Assembly (NCBI RefSeq): GCF_008801925.2 | Contig: NZ_CP062803.1 | Coordinates: forward strand, 1,302,001-1,366,000 | Origin: Cupriavidus basilensis | GTDB taxonomy: Bacteria; Pseudomonadota; Gammaproteobacteria; Burkholderiales; Burkholderiaceae | Direction of reading: 5' to 3' | Length of the DNA stretch: 64,000 bases | Shown here: positions 1-8,068 of the stretch, one piece after another | How the letters are laid out: each line of letters starts with the position of its first letter | How positions within the stretch are numbered: the stretch's first letter is position 1 | The notes under the pieces: model-generated | What the model was told of the DNA's origin: nothing | Seen by the model: only the letters and a program-made list of their open reading frames with translations | Databases searched by the model: none | Translations under genes and position numbers: made by a program

Positions 1-1002
1 AGCGATGCTGCCTGGGGCGCGCTGGTCGAGCTTGGCCTGACCGCGCTGCCGGTGCCGGAAGCGCAGGGCGGCTTCTCGGGCACGCCCATCGACATGATGG
101 TGGTGATGCAGGAGCTGGGCCGCGGCCTGGTGGTCGAGCCGTACTTCGCCACCGTGGTTGCCGCCTACGCGCTCAAGCTGGCCGGCGGCCAGGATGCGCT
201 GCTGGAGCAGGTTGCCGGCGGCGAGCTGAAGCTGGCCACCGCCTTCAACGAGCCGCATGCCCGCTATGCGCTCAACGACGTGCGCGTGACGGCCAAGGGC
301 GGCAAGCTCAATGGCCGCAAGGTCGTGACCATTCACGGCGCGCAAGCCGGCAAGCTGGTCGTCTCGGCCCGCACCAGCGGCGCCGATGCCGACACCAATG
401 GCATTTCGCTGTTCCTGGTGGACCCGAAGGCGGCCGGTGTCAGCATCACCGACTACCGCACCATCGACAACCTGCGCGCGGCCGATATCACCTTCAAGGA
501 CGCACAGGGCGAACTGCTGGGCACCGAAGGCGCGGCGTTTGCGTTGATCGAGCAGGTGGCCGACTACGCCGCCGTGCTGCTGTGCGCAGAGGCCGTTGGC
601 GTGATGGACACGCTTAACGCCGCCACGCTGGAATACGCCAAGACCCGCCAGCAGTTCGGCGTGCCGATCGCGCGCTTCCAGGCGCTGCAGCACCGCATGG
701 TGGAGATGTTCATCCACGCCGAGCAATCGCGTTCCATCACGCTGCTGGCTGCCGCCAAGTTCGACGAGGCCAGCCCGGAAGAACGCCGTCGCTTTGCCTC
801 GGCGGCCAAGGCGCGCGTGGGCCAGGCGGCTCGCTCGGTCGGCCAGGAGGCCGTGCAGATCCACGGCGGCATGGGCGTCACCGACGAACTGCCGGCGGCG
901 CACATGTTCAAGCGCCTGACGCTGATCAACACCACCTTCGGGGATGTCGATCACCACCTGTCGCGCTTTGCGACACAGCCGGGCTTCCTGGAAACGGTCT
1001 GA
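1..1002 (+). CDS. acyl-CoA dehydrogenase, C-terminal part (5' end outside window)
   Basis: The reading frame is open from base 1, so the start lies outside; 333 residues are visible, most of an approximately 380-residue family member. Acyl-CoA dehydrogenases use FAD to make the trans-2-enoyl-CoA. Visible family features are the C-terminal FAD/tetramer motif RQQFGVPIARFQALQHRM and the QIHGGMGVTDELPAAH block near the end. Where medium-chain enzymes carry the catalytic Glu (IYEGT), this protein reads TFGDV, so the usual base appears to be absent. That resembles non-catalytic or small subunits of heteromeric dehydrogenases such as the pimeloyl-CoA type (inference). Two MaoC hydratases follow on the same strand, which fits successive beta-oxidation-like steps. 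A strong terminator follows directly, so those hydratases are transcribed separately or by read-through. Confidence 0.88.
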   Translation, partial: SDAAWGALVELGLTALPVPEAQGGFSGTPIDMMVVMQELGRGLVVEPYFATVVAAYALKLAGGQDALLEQVAGGELKLATAFNEPHARYALNDVRVTAKGGKLNGRKVVTIHGAQAGKLVVSARTSGADADTNGISLFLVDPKAAGVSITDYRTIDNLRAADITFKDAQGELLGTEGAAFALIEQVADYAAVLLCAEAVGVMDTLNAATLEYAKTRQQFGVPIARFQALQHRMVEMFIHAEQSRSITLLAAAKFDEASPEERRRFASAAKARVGQAARSVGQEAVQIHGGMGVTDELPAAHMFKRLTLINTTFGDVDHHLSRFATQPGFLETV

Positions 1003-1015
1003 TCCAGGTTGAATC

Positions 1016-1051
1016 AAAAAACCGCGCCGGTTGTCCCAGGCGCGGTTTTTT
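1016..1051 (+). terminator. Rho-independent terminator
   Basis: Stem AAAAAACCGCGCC (1016-1028) pairs perfectly with GGCGCGGTTTTTT (1039-1051) across a 10-nt loop and ends in a T run. It sits 13 bases after the stop of the acyl-CoA dehydrogenase. Confidence 0.92.
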
Positions 1052-1092
1052 GTTATGAATTGATCTCGTATTTTCTGCCGCGATTCTCGCGC

Positions 1093-1159
<67 letters not shown>

Positions 1160-1183
1160 CATTCATCGTTGACGGAGCGATTC

Positions 1184-1633
1184 ATGTCCACCCTGTATTT
1201 CGAAGATTTCGCCGTCGGCAGCAAGCGCGACCTCGGGTCCCACCTGGTGACGGAAGAGGAGATCCTGGCCTTCGCCCGCCAGTATGATCCCCAGCCTTTC
1301 CACATCGACAAGGAAGCCGCGCAGAAAAGCATCTACAAGAACCTGATCTCCAGCGGCTGGATGACCTGCTCGATCATGATGCGGCTGCTGGTGGACAACA
1401 TGACCTCCAAGGCCGCCAGCATGGGCTCGCCCGGCGTGGATGAAATCCGCTGGCTCAAGCCGGTCTATGCGGGCGATACGCTAAGCGTGTCGCTGGTGGT
1501 GCTGGATGCGCGCGCTTCCTCGTCCAAGCCGGACCGCGGCGTGGTGCATACCCAGTGGGAAGCCACCAACCAGCGCGGCGAACTGGTCTGCACCGTCAAG
1601 GGCATGGGCATGTACGGACGGCGGCCCGCCTGA
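1184..1633 (+). CDS. MaoC-like (hot-dog) dehydratase
   Basis: 149 residues, the usual size of a single hot-dog-fold MaoC/(R)-specific enoyl-CoA hydratase domain, which adds water to trans-2-enoyl-CoA. The catalytic pair is visible in YDPQPFHID: Asp35 and His40, spaced as in the family's D-x4-H motif. The ATG at 1184 is chosen because ACGGAG (1172-1177) sits at correct distance; an in-frame TTG at 1169 would place the start before that ribosome-binding site. It follows an acyl-CoA dehydrogenase and precedes a second MaoC gene, so it probably hydrates the enoyl-CoA that the dehydrogenase makes. Substrate is unknown. Confidence 0.87.
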   Translation: MSTLYFEDFAVGSKRDLGSHLVTEEEILAFARQYDPQPFHIDKEAAQKSIYKNLISSGWMTCSIMMRLLVDNMTSKAASMGSPGVDEIRWLKPVYAGDTLSVSLVVLDARASSSKPDRGVVHTQWEATNQRGELVCTVKGMGMYGRRPA

Positions 1634-1647
1634 CGTTGCTCGAGCCT

Positions 1648-1709
1648 CATCCCGGCCATCCCGGCCACTTAAGACAACAAGTACAACACGTACAACACGT
1701 ACAACAAGG
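1648..1709. repeat. short tandem repeats before second maoC gene
   Basis: Two copies of CATCCCGGC (1648-1665) are followed by four 9-bp units of the form ACAACA(A/C)G(T/G) (1674-1709). The last unit runs into the ribosome-binding site AAGGAG (1706-1711) of the ATG at 1717. Both arrays are noncoding. Confidence 0.9.
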
Positions 1710-1716
1710 AGACACC

Positions 1717-2196
1717 ATGCGTACCATCGCTTCGCTCGAAGAACTGGAAAGCCTGCAAGGCCAGGAAGTGGCCGTCAGCGACTGGATCGAGATCACCCAG
1801 CAGCAGGTCAACCAGTTCGCCGAAGCCACTGGTGATCACCAATGGATTCACGTCGACGTGGAGCGCGCCCGCCGCGAATCGCCCTTCGGCGGGCCGGTGG
1901 CGCATGGCTTCCTGACGTTGTCGCTGCTGCCGGCGTTCATGCACAACGCGCTCGATATGCCGGGCGTGAAGATGGGCGTCAACTATGGTCTGAACCGCGT
2001 GCGCTTTACCGCGCCGGTGCCGGTCGGCAGCCGCCTGCGCGCGCGCGTGAAGCTGCTCTCGGTGGAGCGCCTGGAGCCGCTGCCGAACGCGCCCGCGCTG
2101 GTCGGCGCCCAGTCCAACTGGGAAGTCACGGTAGAGCGCGAGGGCAGCGAGCGCCCGGTGTGCGTGGCGGAATCCATCAGCCGCCGTTACTCGTAA
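1717..2196 (+). CDS. MaoC family (R)-enoyl-CoA hydratase
   Basis: 159 residues, a second single-domain MaoC/hot-dog hydratase. The D-x4-H active-site motif is present in GDHQWIHVD (Asp40, His45), followed by the family's GGPVAHGFLTLSLLP segment. The sequence is closer to NodN/PhaJ-like hydratases than to the preceding MaoC protein, so the two are neighbours of different subtypes rather than a recent duplication. The start at 1717 follows a strong AAGGAG. Same-strand neighbours are another MaoC gene and an acyl-CoA dehydrogenase, which implies a shared acyl-CoA catabolic route of unknown substrate. A long hairpin follows the stop. Confidence 0.88.
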   Translation: MRTIASLEELESLQGQEVAVSDWIEITQQQVNQFAEATGDHQWIHVDVERARRESPFGGPVAHGFLTLSLLPAFMHNALDMPGVKMGVNYGLNRVRFTAPVPVGSRLRARVKLLSVERLEPLPNAPALVGAQSNWEVTVEREGSERPVCVAESISRRYS

Positions 2197-2197
2197 G

Positions 2198-2248
2198 CCT
2201 GGCAGGCCGCCACCGCCGTCTCGGCCTGGTGGCGGCTGTCCTGCCAGG
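2198..2248. terminator. strong hairpin between convergent genes
   Basis: Arms CCTGGCAG+GCCGCCACC (2198-2214) pair with GGTGGCGGC (2228-2236) and CTGCCAGG (2241-2248), with a 13-nt loop and a TGTC bulge. It lies exactly between the stop of the maoC gene (+) and that of the MFS gene (-). There is no T run, so it may act as a bidirectional processing or termination hairpin. Confidence 0.55.
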
Positions 2249-2255
2249 GTGCAGC

Positions 2256-3557
2256 TCAGGCCGGCGAACGCGCGGCCGCCATGTCTCGCGGCGAGGCTGA
2301 CAGCGCCTTTGCAGAACGCTCGGGATTGATCCAGCACAAGCCAATCACGCCACTTGCCAGCAGCAGCAGGGCGTTGATCGTGAAGCCCATGTCAAAGCCG
2401 CCATTCATGCCATGGCGCTGCACCAGTTGCCCCACCACCGCTGGCGCCAGGATGCCGGCCAGCGTGGTCAGCGCCGTGTGGATCGACAACACGCTGCCGC
2501 GCTGGCCCTCCGGCACGATCTGCGCGAGCATGGCCGGCGTCAGGGCGAACGCCACGGGCGGCAGGCATGCCGCCACGGCAATCAGCAAGGTCTTGGGCAC
2601 CGGCGCCAGCGTGATCGACGCGATCGCCAGGTACACGCCGCCGCCTGCCAGCGCGGCCACCGAGATGAGCACGCCACGCGCAAGCCGCGACGATGCGCCG
2701 GCACGCAGCATGCGCTGCGACAACCAGCTAAGGATCAGCGTGACGGGCATGGCCGAGGCCACGATGGCCGCATACCAGCGCCCGGTGGTGACCGGGTCGA
2801 AGCCCAGGCCCTTTTCCAGGTAGGCGGGCAGCCAGGTCAGCCCCAGCGCCAGCGCCCAGTATGCACAGAAGCCAATGGCCAGGCAGGCCAGCACGGTCGG
2901 GTCGCGGAAGATGCGCAGATAGGGCAGGCGCACGGGCGTGGCCGCGGTGCCGGCGTGTGATGCGCTTGCCTGTGTGATCGGGCCCTCGCGTCCCACGCAG
3001 AGCCACATTGCGCTCCACGCCATGCCGATGCCGGCCAGGATCATGAAATTGGCGCGCCAGCCCCATCGCAGCGTCACCAGCGGGATCAGCAGTCCCGCCA
3101 GCAGCAGGCCGACGGTGGCCCCCTGGTTGATCATCGCCACCGGCAGGTTGCGCTTGTGGTCCGGAAACCATTTGAACAGCGCGTGCACGGAGATCGGGAA
3201 GGCCGGCCCTTCGGCCGCGCCAAGCAGCATGCGGCACACCAGGATGGTCATGGCCGATCCCGCCAGCGCCAGCGGGACCTGCAGCACCGCCCACGACAAG
3301 CCCATCGCCAGCAGCAGCCAGCGCGCGGCCACGCGATTGGACAGAAAGCCGACCAGCACGGTGGATAGCGAGAACAGCCAGAAGAAGCTGCTGGCGATCA
3401 GGCCGAACTCGGCCGGCGGCAGCTTCAGGTCTGCCATCAGCGGCACGGCGACCATGCCCAGCACGATCTTGTCGAGAAAGTTGATCAGCGAAAGCCAGGT
3501 CAGCATCGAGGCCATGGCCCAGGCGCTGCGTGGTTGGTAGGACGCAAGTGTATTCAT
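2256..3557 (-). CDS. MFS transporter
   Basis: 433 residues of alternating hydrophobic segments, the size and pattern of a 12-helix major facilitator (anion:cation symporter/ACS-like). The N-terminal motif NFLDKIVLGMVAVPLMADLKL fits the start of helix 1 and the following loop of this group; a loop with charged residues near the middle (about residue 195-210) separates two six-helix halves. The gene lies 9 bases after the stop of an alpha/beta hydrolase on the same strand, so the two are surely co-transcribed: the transporter would import or export a compound whose ester or C-C bond the hydrolase cleaves. Substrate is not predictable from sequence. Confidence 0.85.
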   Translation of the reverse strand: MNTLASYQPRSAWAMASMLTWLSLINFLDKIVLGMVAVPLMADLKLPPAEFGLIASSFFWLFSLSTVLVGFLSNRVAARWLLLAMGLSWAVLQVPLALAGSAMTILVCRMLLGAAEGPAFPISVHALFKWFPDHKRNLPVAMINQGATVGLLLAGLLIPLVTLRWGWRANFMILAGIGMAWSAMWLCVGREGPITQASASHAGTAATPVRLPYLRIFRDPTVLACLAIGFCAYWALALGLTWLPAYLEKGLGFDPVTTGRWYAAIVASAMPVTLILSWLSQRMLRAGASSRLARGVLISVAALAGGGVYLAIASITLAPVPKTLLIAVAACLPPVAFALTPAMLAQIVPEGQRGSVLSIHTALTTLAGILAPAVVGQLVQRHGMNGGFDMGFTINALLLLASGVIGLCWINPERSAKALSASPRDMAAARSPA

Positions 3558-3566
3558 CGGTCAGCC

Positions 3567-4403
3567 TCAGGATCGGTTCAACGTGTTGGCTTGGCGCTCG
3601 TTTTCCCTGGTGGTCGCGCAATCCAGGTGCTGCTCGATCAGTGCGAGCAGGCGCTCGGGTTGTTCCAGCATCACCAGGTGCCCGCTGTCGATCTCCGCGT
3701 AGCTGGCGCCGCCGATCGCCGCGGCGAGCGCCTGGCAATGCGCCGGCGGCACCATCTGGTCGTGGCGCATGCCGATCACGAGCGTGGCGGCGCGGATGCG
3801 GGGCAACAGCGGCGTGATGTCGATGATGGCGTCGAGCCCGGCCTGGCGGTCGCTGCCGGGCGCCAGGCTTGCGCCGAAGCGCCGCAGCATGCCCTCCACG
3901 GTGGCGTCGTCCATGCACGCGATGAACCGCTCCGATACGCCATTGAGCAGGACCATGCGCGCCAGTTGATGGCGGTCCGACCGCGCCAGCGACTGCCACA
4001 GCGTAAACAGCAGGCGCATGCGGCTATCGGTCCGCGCCCAGGCGCCAAACAAGACCAGGCGCCGCACGCGCTCAGGCATCAGCGCGGCCGCGGCGGCGGC
4101 CACCACGCCGCCTAGCGAGTAACCGACCAGGTCCACGGGCAGGTCGCCCGCCAGCGCCATGCAGTCGCGCACCTGTCCGACCAGCGCATCGAGCGTCAGC
4201 GGCGCGCCGTCGTCACGGGTTTCACCAGAGCCCGCAAGGTCCAGCGCCAGGCAGCGCCTGCGCTGCGCGAGCCCGGGCAGCAGCGCGGCCCAGTTGGTTT
4301 CCGCGCTGGAACTGGTGCCGTGCACGAGAAGAGTCGGCCGTCCGGTGCCGGCCTCGATCAGGCTGGTTCGGATAGGCGCCGACGCGATTTCCAGGCGTTG
4401 CAT
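3567..4403 (-). CDS. alpha/beta hydrolase
   Basis: 278 residues with the alpha/beta-hydrolase fold signatures: the oxyanion-hole segment LLVHGTSSS (His28-Gly29), the nucleophile elbow GYSLGG (Ser96), an Asp in IGMRHDQMVPP and the catalytic His in DSGHLVMLEQP. No signal peptide is seen, so it is cytoplasmic. This group includes carboxylesterases, C-C bond hydrolases and enol-lactonases; the residues visible do not decide between them. It is the first intact gene of a minus-strand pair with the MFS transporter. A decayed dehydrogenase end lies just upstream, suggesting a once larger catabolic operon. Confidence 0.87.
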   Translation of the reverse strand: MQRLEIASAPIRTSLIEAGTGRPTLLVHGTSSSAETNWAALLPGLAQRRRCLALDLAGSGETRDDGAPLTLDALVGQVRDCMALAGDLPVDLVGYSLGGVVAAAAAALMPERVRRLVLFGAWARTDSRMRLLFTLWQSLARSDRHQLARMVLLNGVSERFIACMDDATVEGMLRRFGASLAPGSDRQAGLDAIIDITPLLPRIRAATLVIGMRHDQMVPPAHCQALAAAIGGASYAEIDSGHLVMLEQPERLLALIEQHLDCATTRENERQANTLNRS

Positions 4404-4448
4404 GTGGAACTCCCTTGGGTGCGCTTGGCGGGCAGCGTGGAGACTGGC

Positions 4449-4576
4449 TTACTGGGCGGTGATGCCGCCATCGACCTGGACTGCGAGCCGGTGATGTAGC
4501 GGCCTTCGTCGCTGGCCAGCAGCAGGAACACGCCGACGATTGCCTCTGGCGTGGCCAGGCGGCCGCGCCTGGCACG
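4449..4576 (-). pseudogene. remnant of a short-chain dehydrogenase/reductase C-terminus
   Basis: Read on the minus strand, one frame gives the typical SDR ending RLATPEAIVGVFLLLASDEG followed by RYITGSQ, and the next frame gives QVDGGITAQ then a stop. One missing base between Q and Q splits them. Upstream the homology stops abruptly inside an imperfect inverted repeat (CGTGGCCAGGCG at 4550-4561 and CGCCTGGCACG at 4566-4576). The roughly 200 N-terminal residues with the NAD(P) site and catalytic YxxxK are missing, so this is a dead fragment. It sits just upstream of the minus-strand hydrolase/MFS pair and was probably part of it. Confidence 0.75.
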
Positions 4577-4794
4577 CGAGTATGAAAATGAGGGAGACGA
4601 TCTGGTCCGCGCCGGGCGTCGTTGACGCTTTCAATGGGTTGTCTCCGTCGTGCTTTTTATGGGTAGTCGCGGCGCATGCGGCAACGCCGTGGCGCGCAAT
4701 CGAGAGGCCACCTTAGAGCCGATTGCGGATTCGGGCAAGGCACGGCGCAACATGCGTGCCGCCATGTGCCCCAATCTGAATCAGCCGGCAGCGG

Positions 4795-4837
4795 CGCACA
4801 GGCTTGGTGCGTGACGCTTGCGCACTATCGTGGTGCG
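4795..4837 (+). promoter_or_regulatory. two NtrC-like enhancer sites upstream of urtA
   Basis: Two copies of the NtrC core GCAC-N7-GTGC: GCAC 4796-4799 with GTGC 4807-4810, and GCAC 4822-4825 with GTGC 4833-4836. Each extends to CGCAC...TGGTGCG, close to the enterobacterial consensus TGCACC-N5-GGTGCA. Their centres (4803 and 4829) lie about 132 and 106 bases before the start site predicted from the sigma-54 core, like the glnAp2 enhancer of E. coli (about -140 and -108). Binding is inferred, not shown. Confidence 0.68.
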
Positions 4838-4885
4838 ATGGGTGGCCTGGCGGCCTCCGGAGGCTCGCCGGGCCGTGTGCACAGC

Positions 4886-4914
4886 CTTGTATACAAGCTT
4901 GTATGCCATGGCAT
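4886..4914. promoter_or_regulatory. two abutting palindromes in the urtA promoter
   Basis: CTTGTATACAAG (4886-4897) is a perfect 12-bp palindrome. It is followed by a repeated half-site CTTGTAT (4898-4904) and a second perfect palindrome ATGCCATGGCAT (4903-4914) that overlaps the -24 element. TTGTATACAA-type sites are typical of GntR-family regulators, so an extra repressor or activator is possible (inference). Confidence 0.55.
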
Positions 4915-4924
4915 GCTAGTTGCA
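4909..4924 (+). promoter_or_regulatory. sigma-54 promoter of urtA
   Basis: TGGCATGCTAGTTGCA matches the -24/-12 consensus TGGCACG-N4-TTGCA with one mismatch. The invariant GG (4910-4911) and GC (4922-4923) are separated by exactly 10 bases. Predicted start about 4935, giving a leader near 47 nt to the urtA ATG. Confidence 0.78.
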
Positions 4925-4981
4925 GAAGAAGTACCCGGGGTGCGTTGTTCCTTTATCCAACACGACAATCTGGGAGCTGCA

Positions 4982-6247
4982 ATGAAAAGACGTGACATGC
5001 TGAAGCTGTCGGCGGTAGCCGCCGCGGCCTTGTTTGCAACGGCAGGCGTGAGCCCGCTGGCATTGGCGCAGTCCAAGGAACCGATCAAGGTCGGTATCCT
5101 GCATTCGCTGTCCGGCACCATGGCCATTTCCGAGACTTCGCTCAAGGACGTGGCGCTGATGACCATCGACGAGATCAACAAGAGCGGCGGCGTGCTTGGC
5201 CGCAAGCTTGAGCCGGTCGTGGTCGATCCCGCTTCCAACTGGCCGTTGTTCGCCGAGAAGGCGCGCCAGCTCATCACCAAGGATAAGGTCGCCGTCACGT
5301 TCGGCTGCTGGACCTCGGTGTCGCGCAAGTCGGTGCTGCCCGTTTATGAAGAGCTGAACTCGCTGCTGTTCTATCCGGTGCAGTACGAAGGCGAGGAGAT
5401 GTCCAAGAACGTCTTCTACACCGGCGCGGCGCCCAACCAGCAGGCCATTCCCGCGGTGGAATACCTGATGAGCAAGGAGGGCGGCGGCGCCAAGCGCTTC
5501 TTCCTGCTGGGCACCGACTACGTCTACCCGCGCACCACCAACAAGATCCTGCGCGCCTTCCTGAAGAGCAAGGGCGTGGCGGACAAGGATATCGAAGAGG
5601 TCTACACGCCGTTCGGACACAGCGACTACCAGACCATCGTCGCCAACATCAAGAAGTTCTCGCAAGGCGGCAAGACCGCCGTGATCTCCACCATCAACGG
5701 CGACTCCAACGTGCCCTTCTACAAGGAACTGGGCAATGCCGGCCTGAAGGCCAAGGACGTGCCGGTGGTGGCGTTCTCGGTGGGCGAGGAAGAACTGCGC
5801 GGCATCGACACCAAGCCGCTGGTGGGCCACCTGGCCGCATGGAACTACTTCATGTCGGTCAAGAACCCGGAAAACGAAGCCTTCAAGAAGCAATGGGCAG
5901 CGTGGGTCAAGGCGAACAACCTGCCGGGCGGCGACAAGCGCGTGACCAACGACCCGATGGAAGCCACCTACGTGGGCATCCATATGTGGGCGCAAGCCGT
6001 CAAGAAGGCCGGCACGACCGATCCCGACAAGGTGCGTGCCGCGATGTATGGCCAGACCTTCAAGGCGCCGGACGGCTTCACCCTGACCATGGGCGAGAAC
6101 CATCACCTGTACAAGCCGGTGATGATCGGCGAGATCAAGGGCGATGGCCAGTTCACGGTGGTGTGGAAGACGCCCAAGGCCGTGCGTGCGCAGCCGTGGA
6201 GCCCGTTCATCGCCGGTAACGAAGGCAAGCCGGACAAGGTGATGTAA
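4982..6247 (+). CDS. urtA: urea ABC transporter, periplasmic binding protein UrtA
   Basis: 421 residues, typical for UrtA, the high-affinity urea (and short-chain amide) receptor of the UrtABCDE transporter. The N-terminus is a signal peptide with RR (residues 3-4), a hydrophobic core and a likely cut after A29 (PLALA-Q). The mature protein begins with PIKVGILHSLSGTMAISE and continues with DEINKSGGVLGRKLEPVVVDPAS, the type I receptor fold of the branched-chain amino acid family; LLFYPVQYEGEE is characteristic of UrtA. The ATG at 4982 is preferred because GGGAG and the signal peptide follow it; an upstream open frame reaches 4676 but crosses the promoter. It heads the urt-ure block. Confidence 0.96.
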   Translation: MKRRDMLKLSAVAAAALFATAGVSPLALAQSKEPIKVGILHSLSGTMAISETSLKDVALMTIDEINKSGGVLGRKLEPVVVDPASNWPLFAEKARQLITKDKVAVTFGCWTSVSRKSVLPVYEELNSLLFYPVQYEGEEMSKNVFYTGAAPNQQAIPAVEYLMSKEGGGAKRFFLLGTDYVYPRTTNKILRAFLKSKGVADKDIEEVYTPFGHSDYQTIVANIKKFSQGGKTAVISTINGDSNVPFYKELGNAGLKAKDVPVVAFSVGEEELRGIDTKPLVGHLAAWNYFMSVKNPENEAFKKQWAAWVKANNLPGGDKRVTNDPMEATYVGIHMWAQAVKKAGTTDPDKVRAAMYGQTFKAPDGFTLTMGENHHLYKPVMIGEIKGDGQFTVVWKTPKAVRAQPWSPFIAGNEGKPDKVM

Positions 6248-6258
6248 GCAGGGCTCCC

Positions 6259-6321
6259 GCCTGGCGCTCTCCTGCCCTCCCGCTTGCCTCGCGGCGGGTG
6301 AGGGAGGGGAGGGCGCCAGGC
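6259..6321 (+). repeat. intercistronic inverted repeat between urtA and urtB
   Basis: GCCTGGCGC (6259-6267) pairs perfectly with GCGCCAGGC (6313-6321). Inside, CCCTCCCGC faces GCGGGTGAGGG, giving a long imperfect hairpin with no T run. Such hairpins after binding-protein genes commonly protect the upstream message, keeping the receptor in excess over the permeases (inference). Confidence 0.65.
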
Positions 6322-6430
6322 AGTGTCTTAGCCTCCTCGCATGCTGTCCGCCGCTTCGGTGCGGTGGCGGCAAATCGTCATGCCGATCAAGGTGACGCGC
6401 GCGCTTCGCCGCGCGCGACTCGCAAACCTT

Positions 6431-8068
6431 ATGCACCGACCCTTAGCGCTCTCTCTCGCTTCACGGTTGCGCGCCATGCTGGCCGCGCTGCTCCTGCTGG
6501 CCGCGTGCCCGCTGTGGGCCGCGCCGCTCACGCAGGCCGATCTGAAGCCGCTGGCCGAAGACGACTTCGACGCCAAGACCGCCGCGATCACCGCACTGAC
6601 CAAGGCGCCGGTGGCGCAGGCCGGCCCTATCCTCAAGGCCTTGCAGGACGATACGCTGCAATACGCGCCCGGCGTCGGCATGGTGCGCCAGGACGGCGAC
6701 AAGCTGGTGGACGCGATCAGCGGCGCGCCGGTCACGGTCAAGCCCGACGCGCTCGAAGCGCTCACCCTGAACAACAGCCTGCGCGCGATGGTGGATAGTG
6801 CCGCCAGCAGCACGCTGCTGCAATCGCCCGATGCGGCGGTGCGCACGCAGGCCGTCAATACGCTGCTGGACCAGCCGGGCAGCGCATCGCGCCCGGTAGT
6901 GGAGGCCGCGCGCAAGGCCGAGGCCGATGCCGGCCTGCGCACCAAGCTCGATGTGATCTGGGCCAATATCGTGCTGGCCGAGGGCAGCCGCGACGATCGC
7001 CTCGAAGCCATCCGCATCCTCGGCCGCGACAGCAATCCGCAGAGCCGCCAGAAGTTGCAGCCGCTGCTGGAAAAGGACGCAGCCGGCAATTTTCGCGAGC
7101 CCGACGCCGAGCTGCGCGGCGCCGCACAGCAGGCGCTCGACGCCCTGCGCGGCGACCAGCGCCGCGCCGAGCTGATCGGCAACCTCTTTGCCGGCCTGAG
7201 CCTGGGCAGCGTGCTGCTGCTCGCCGCGCTGGGGCTGGCCATCACCTATGGCCTGATCGGCGTCATCAATATGGCGCACGGCGAATTCCTGATGATCGGT
7301 GCGTACGCCACGTACATGGTGCAGGGCGTGTTCCGCGCGCACTTCGCCAGCGCGTTCGACTGGTACCTGCTGTTCGCGCTGCCCGCATCGTTCCTCGCCT
7401 CCGCCGTGGTTGGCTTCGTGCTGGAGCGGCTGGTGCTGCGCCATCTCTACGGCCGTCCGCTGGAAACGCTGCTGGCCACCTTCGGCGTGAGCCTGCTGCT
7501 GATGCAGGCGGTGCGCACGCTGTTTGGCGCGCAGAACGTGGAAGTGGCCAATCCATCCTGGATGAGCGGCGGCATCGAATGGCTGCCCGGCATGGTGCTG
7601 CCGTACAACCGCATGGTCATCATCCTGTTTGCGCTGGCGGTGGTGGCGGTGGCCTGGGCGGTGCTCAACCGCACCCGCCTGGGCCTGTTCGTGCGCGCTA
7701 CCACGCAGAACCGCACCATGGCGGCTTGCGTGGGCGTGCGCACCTGGAAGGTGGATAGCTACGCCTTTGCCTTTGGCGCGGGCATTGCCGGGCTGGGCGG
7801 CTGCGCGCTGTCGCAGATCGGCAATGTCGGCCCTGACCTCGGCCAAGCCTACATCATCGACTCCTTCATGGTGGTGGTGCTGGGCGGCGTGGGGCAGCTC
7901 GCGGGCACCATCATCGGTGCTTTCGGGCTGGGCCTGATCAACAAGTTCATCGAGCCGTTCTATGGCGCGGTGCTGGCCAAGATCTTTGTCCTGGTGCTGA
8001 TCGTGCTCTTCATCCAGAAGCGCCCGCAGGGACTGTTCGCGCTCAAAGGGCGCAGCGCGGAGGCATGA
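6431..8068 (+). CDS. urtB: urea ABC transporter permease UrtB
   Basis: 545 residues from the ATG at 6431. UrtB is the longer of the two urea permeases. It has a signal-like hydrophobic N-terminus (ALLLLAACPLWAAP), about 230 soluble residues probably facing the periplasm, then a LivH-like membrane domain from about residue 255 with GLAITYGLIGVINMAHGEF and later GAGIAGLGGCALSQIGNVGP. The long soluble N-terminal part is a UrtB hallmark compared with LivH. The start is uncertain: ATGs at 6341 and 6380 are also in frame, but 6431 gives the best signal peptide. The stop overlaps the urtC start (ATGATG), so translation is coupled. Confidence 0.93.
   Translation: MHRPLALSLASRLRAMLAALLLLAACPLWAAPLTQADLKPLAEDDFDAKTAAITALTKAPVAQAGPILKALQDDTLQYAPGVGMVRQDGDKLVDAISGAPVTVKPDALEALTLNNSLRAMVDSAASSTLLQSPDAAVRTQAVNTLLDQPGSASRPVVEAARKAEADAGLRTKLDVIWANIVLAEGSRDDRLEAIRILGRDSNPQSRQKLQPLLEKDAAGNFREPDAELRGAAQQALDALRGDQRRAELIGNLFAGLSLGSVLLLAALGLAITYGLIGVINMAHGEFLMIGAYATYMVQGVFRAHFASAFDWYLLFALPASFLASAVVGFVLERLVLRHLYGRPLETLLATFGVSLLLMQAVRTLFGAQNVEVANPSWMSGGIEWLPGMVLPYNRMVIILFALAVVAVAWAVLNRTRLGLFVRATTQNRTMAACVGVRTWKVDSYAFAFGAGIAGLGGCALSQIGNVGPDLGQAYIIDSFMVVVLGGVGQLAGTIIGAFGLGLINKFIEPFYGAVLAKIFVLVLIVLFIQKRPQGLFALKGRSAEA

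Noticed and set aside
4676..4981. Upstream extension of urtA reading frame to 4676
   Set aside because: It would place the sigma-54 promoter and NtrC sites inside the coding region and bury the signal peptide.
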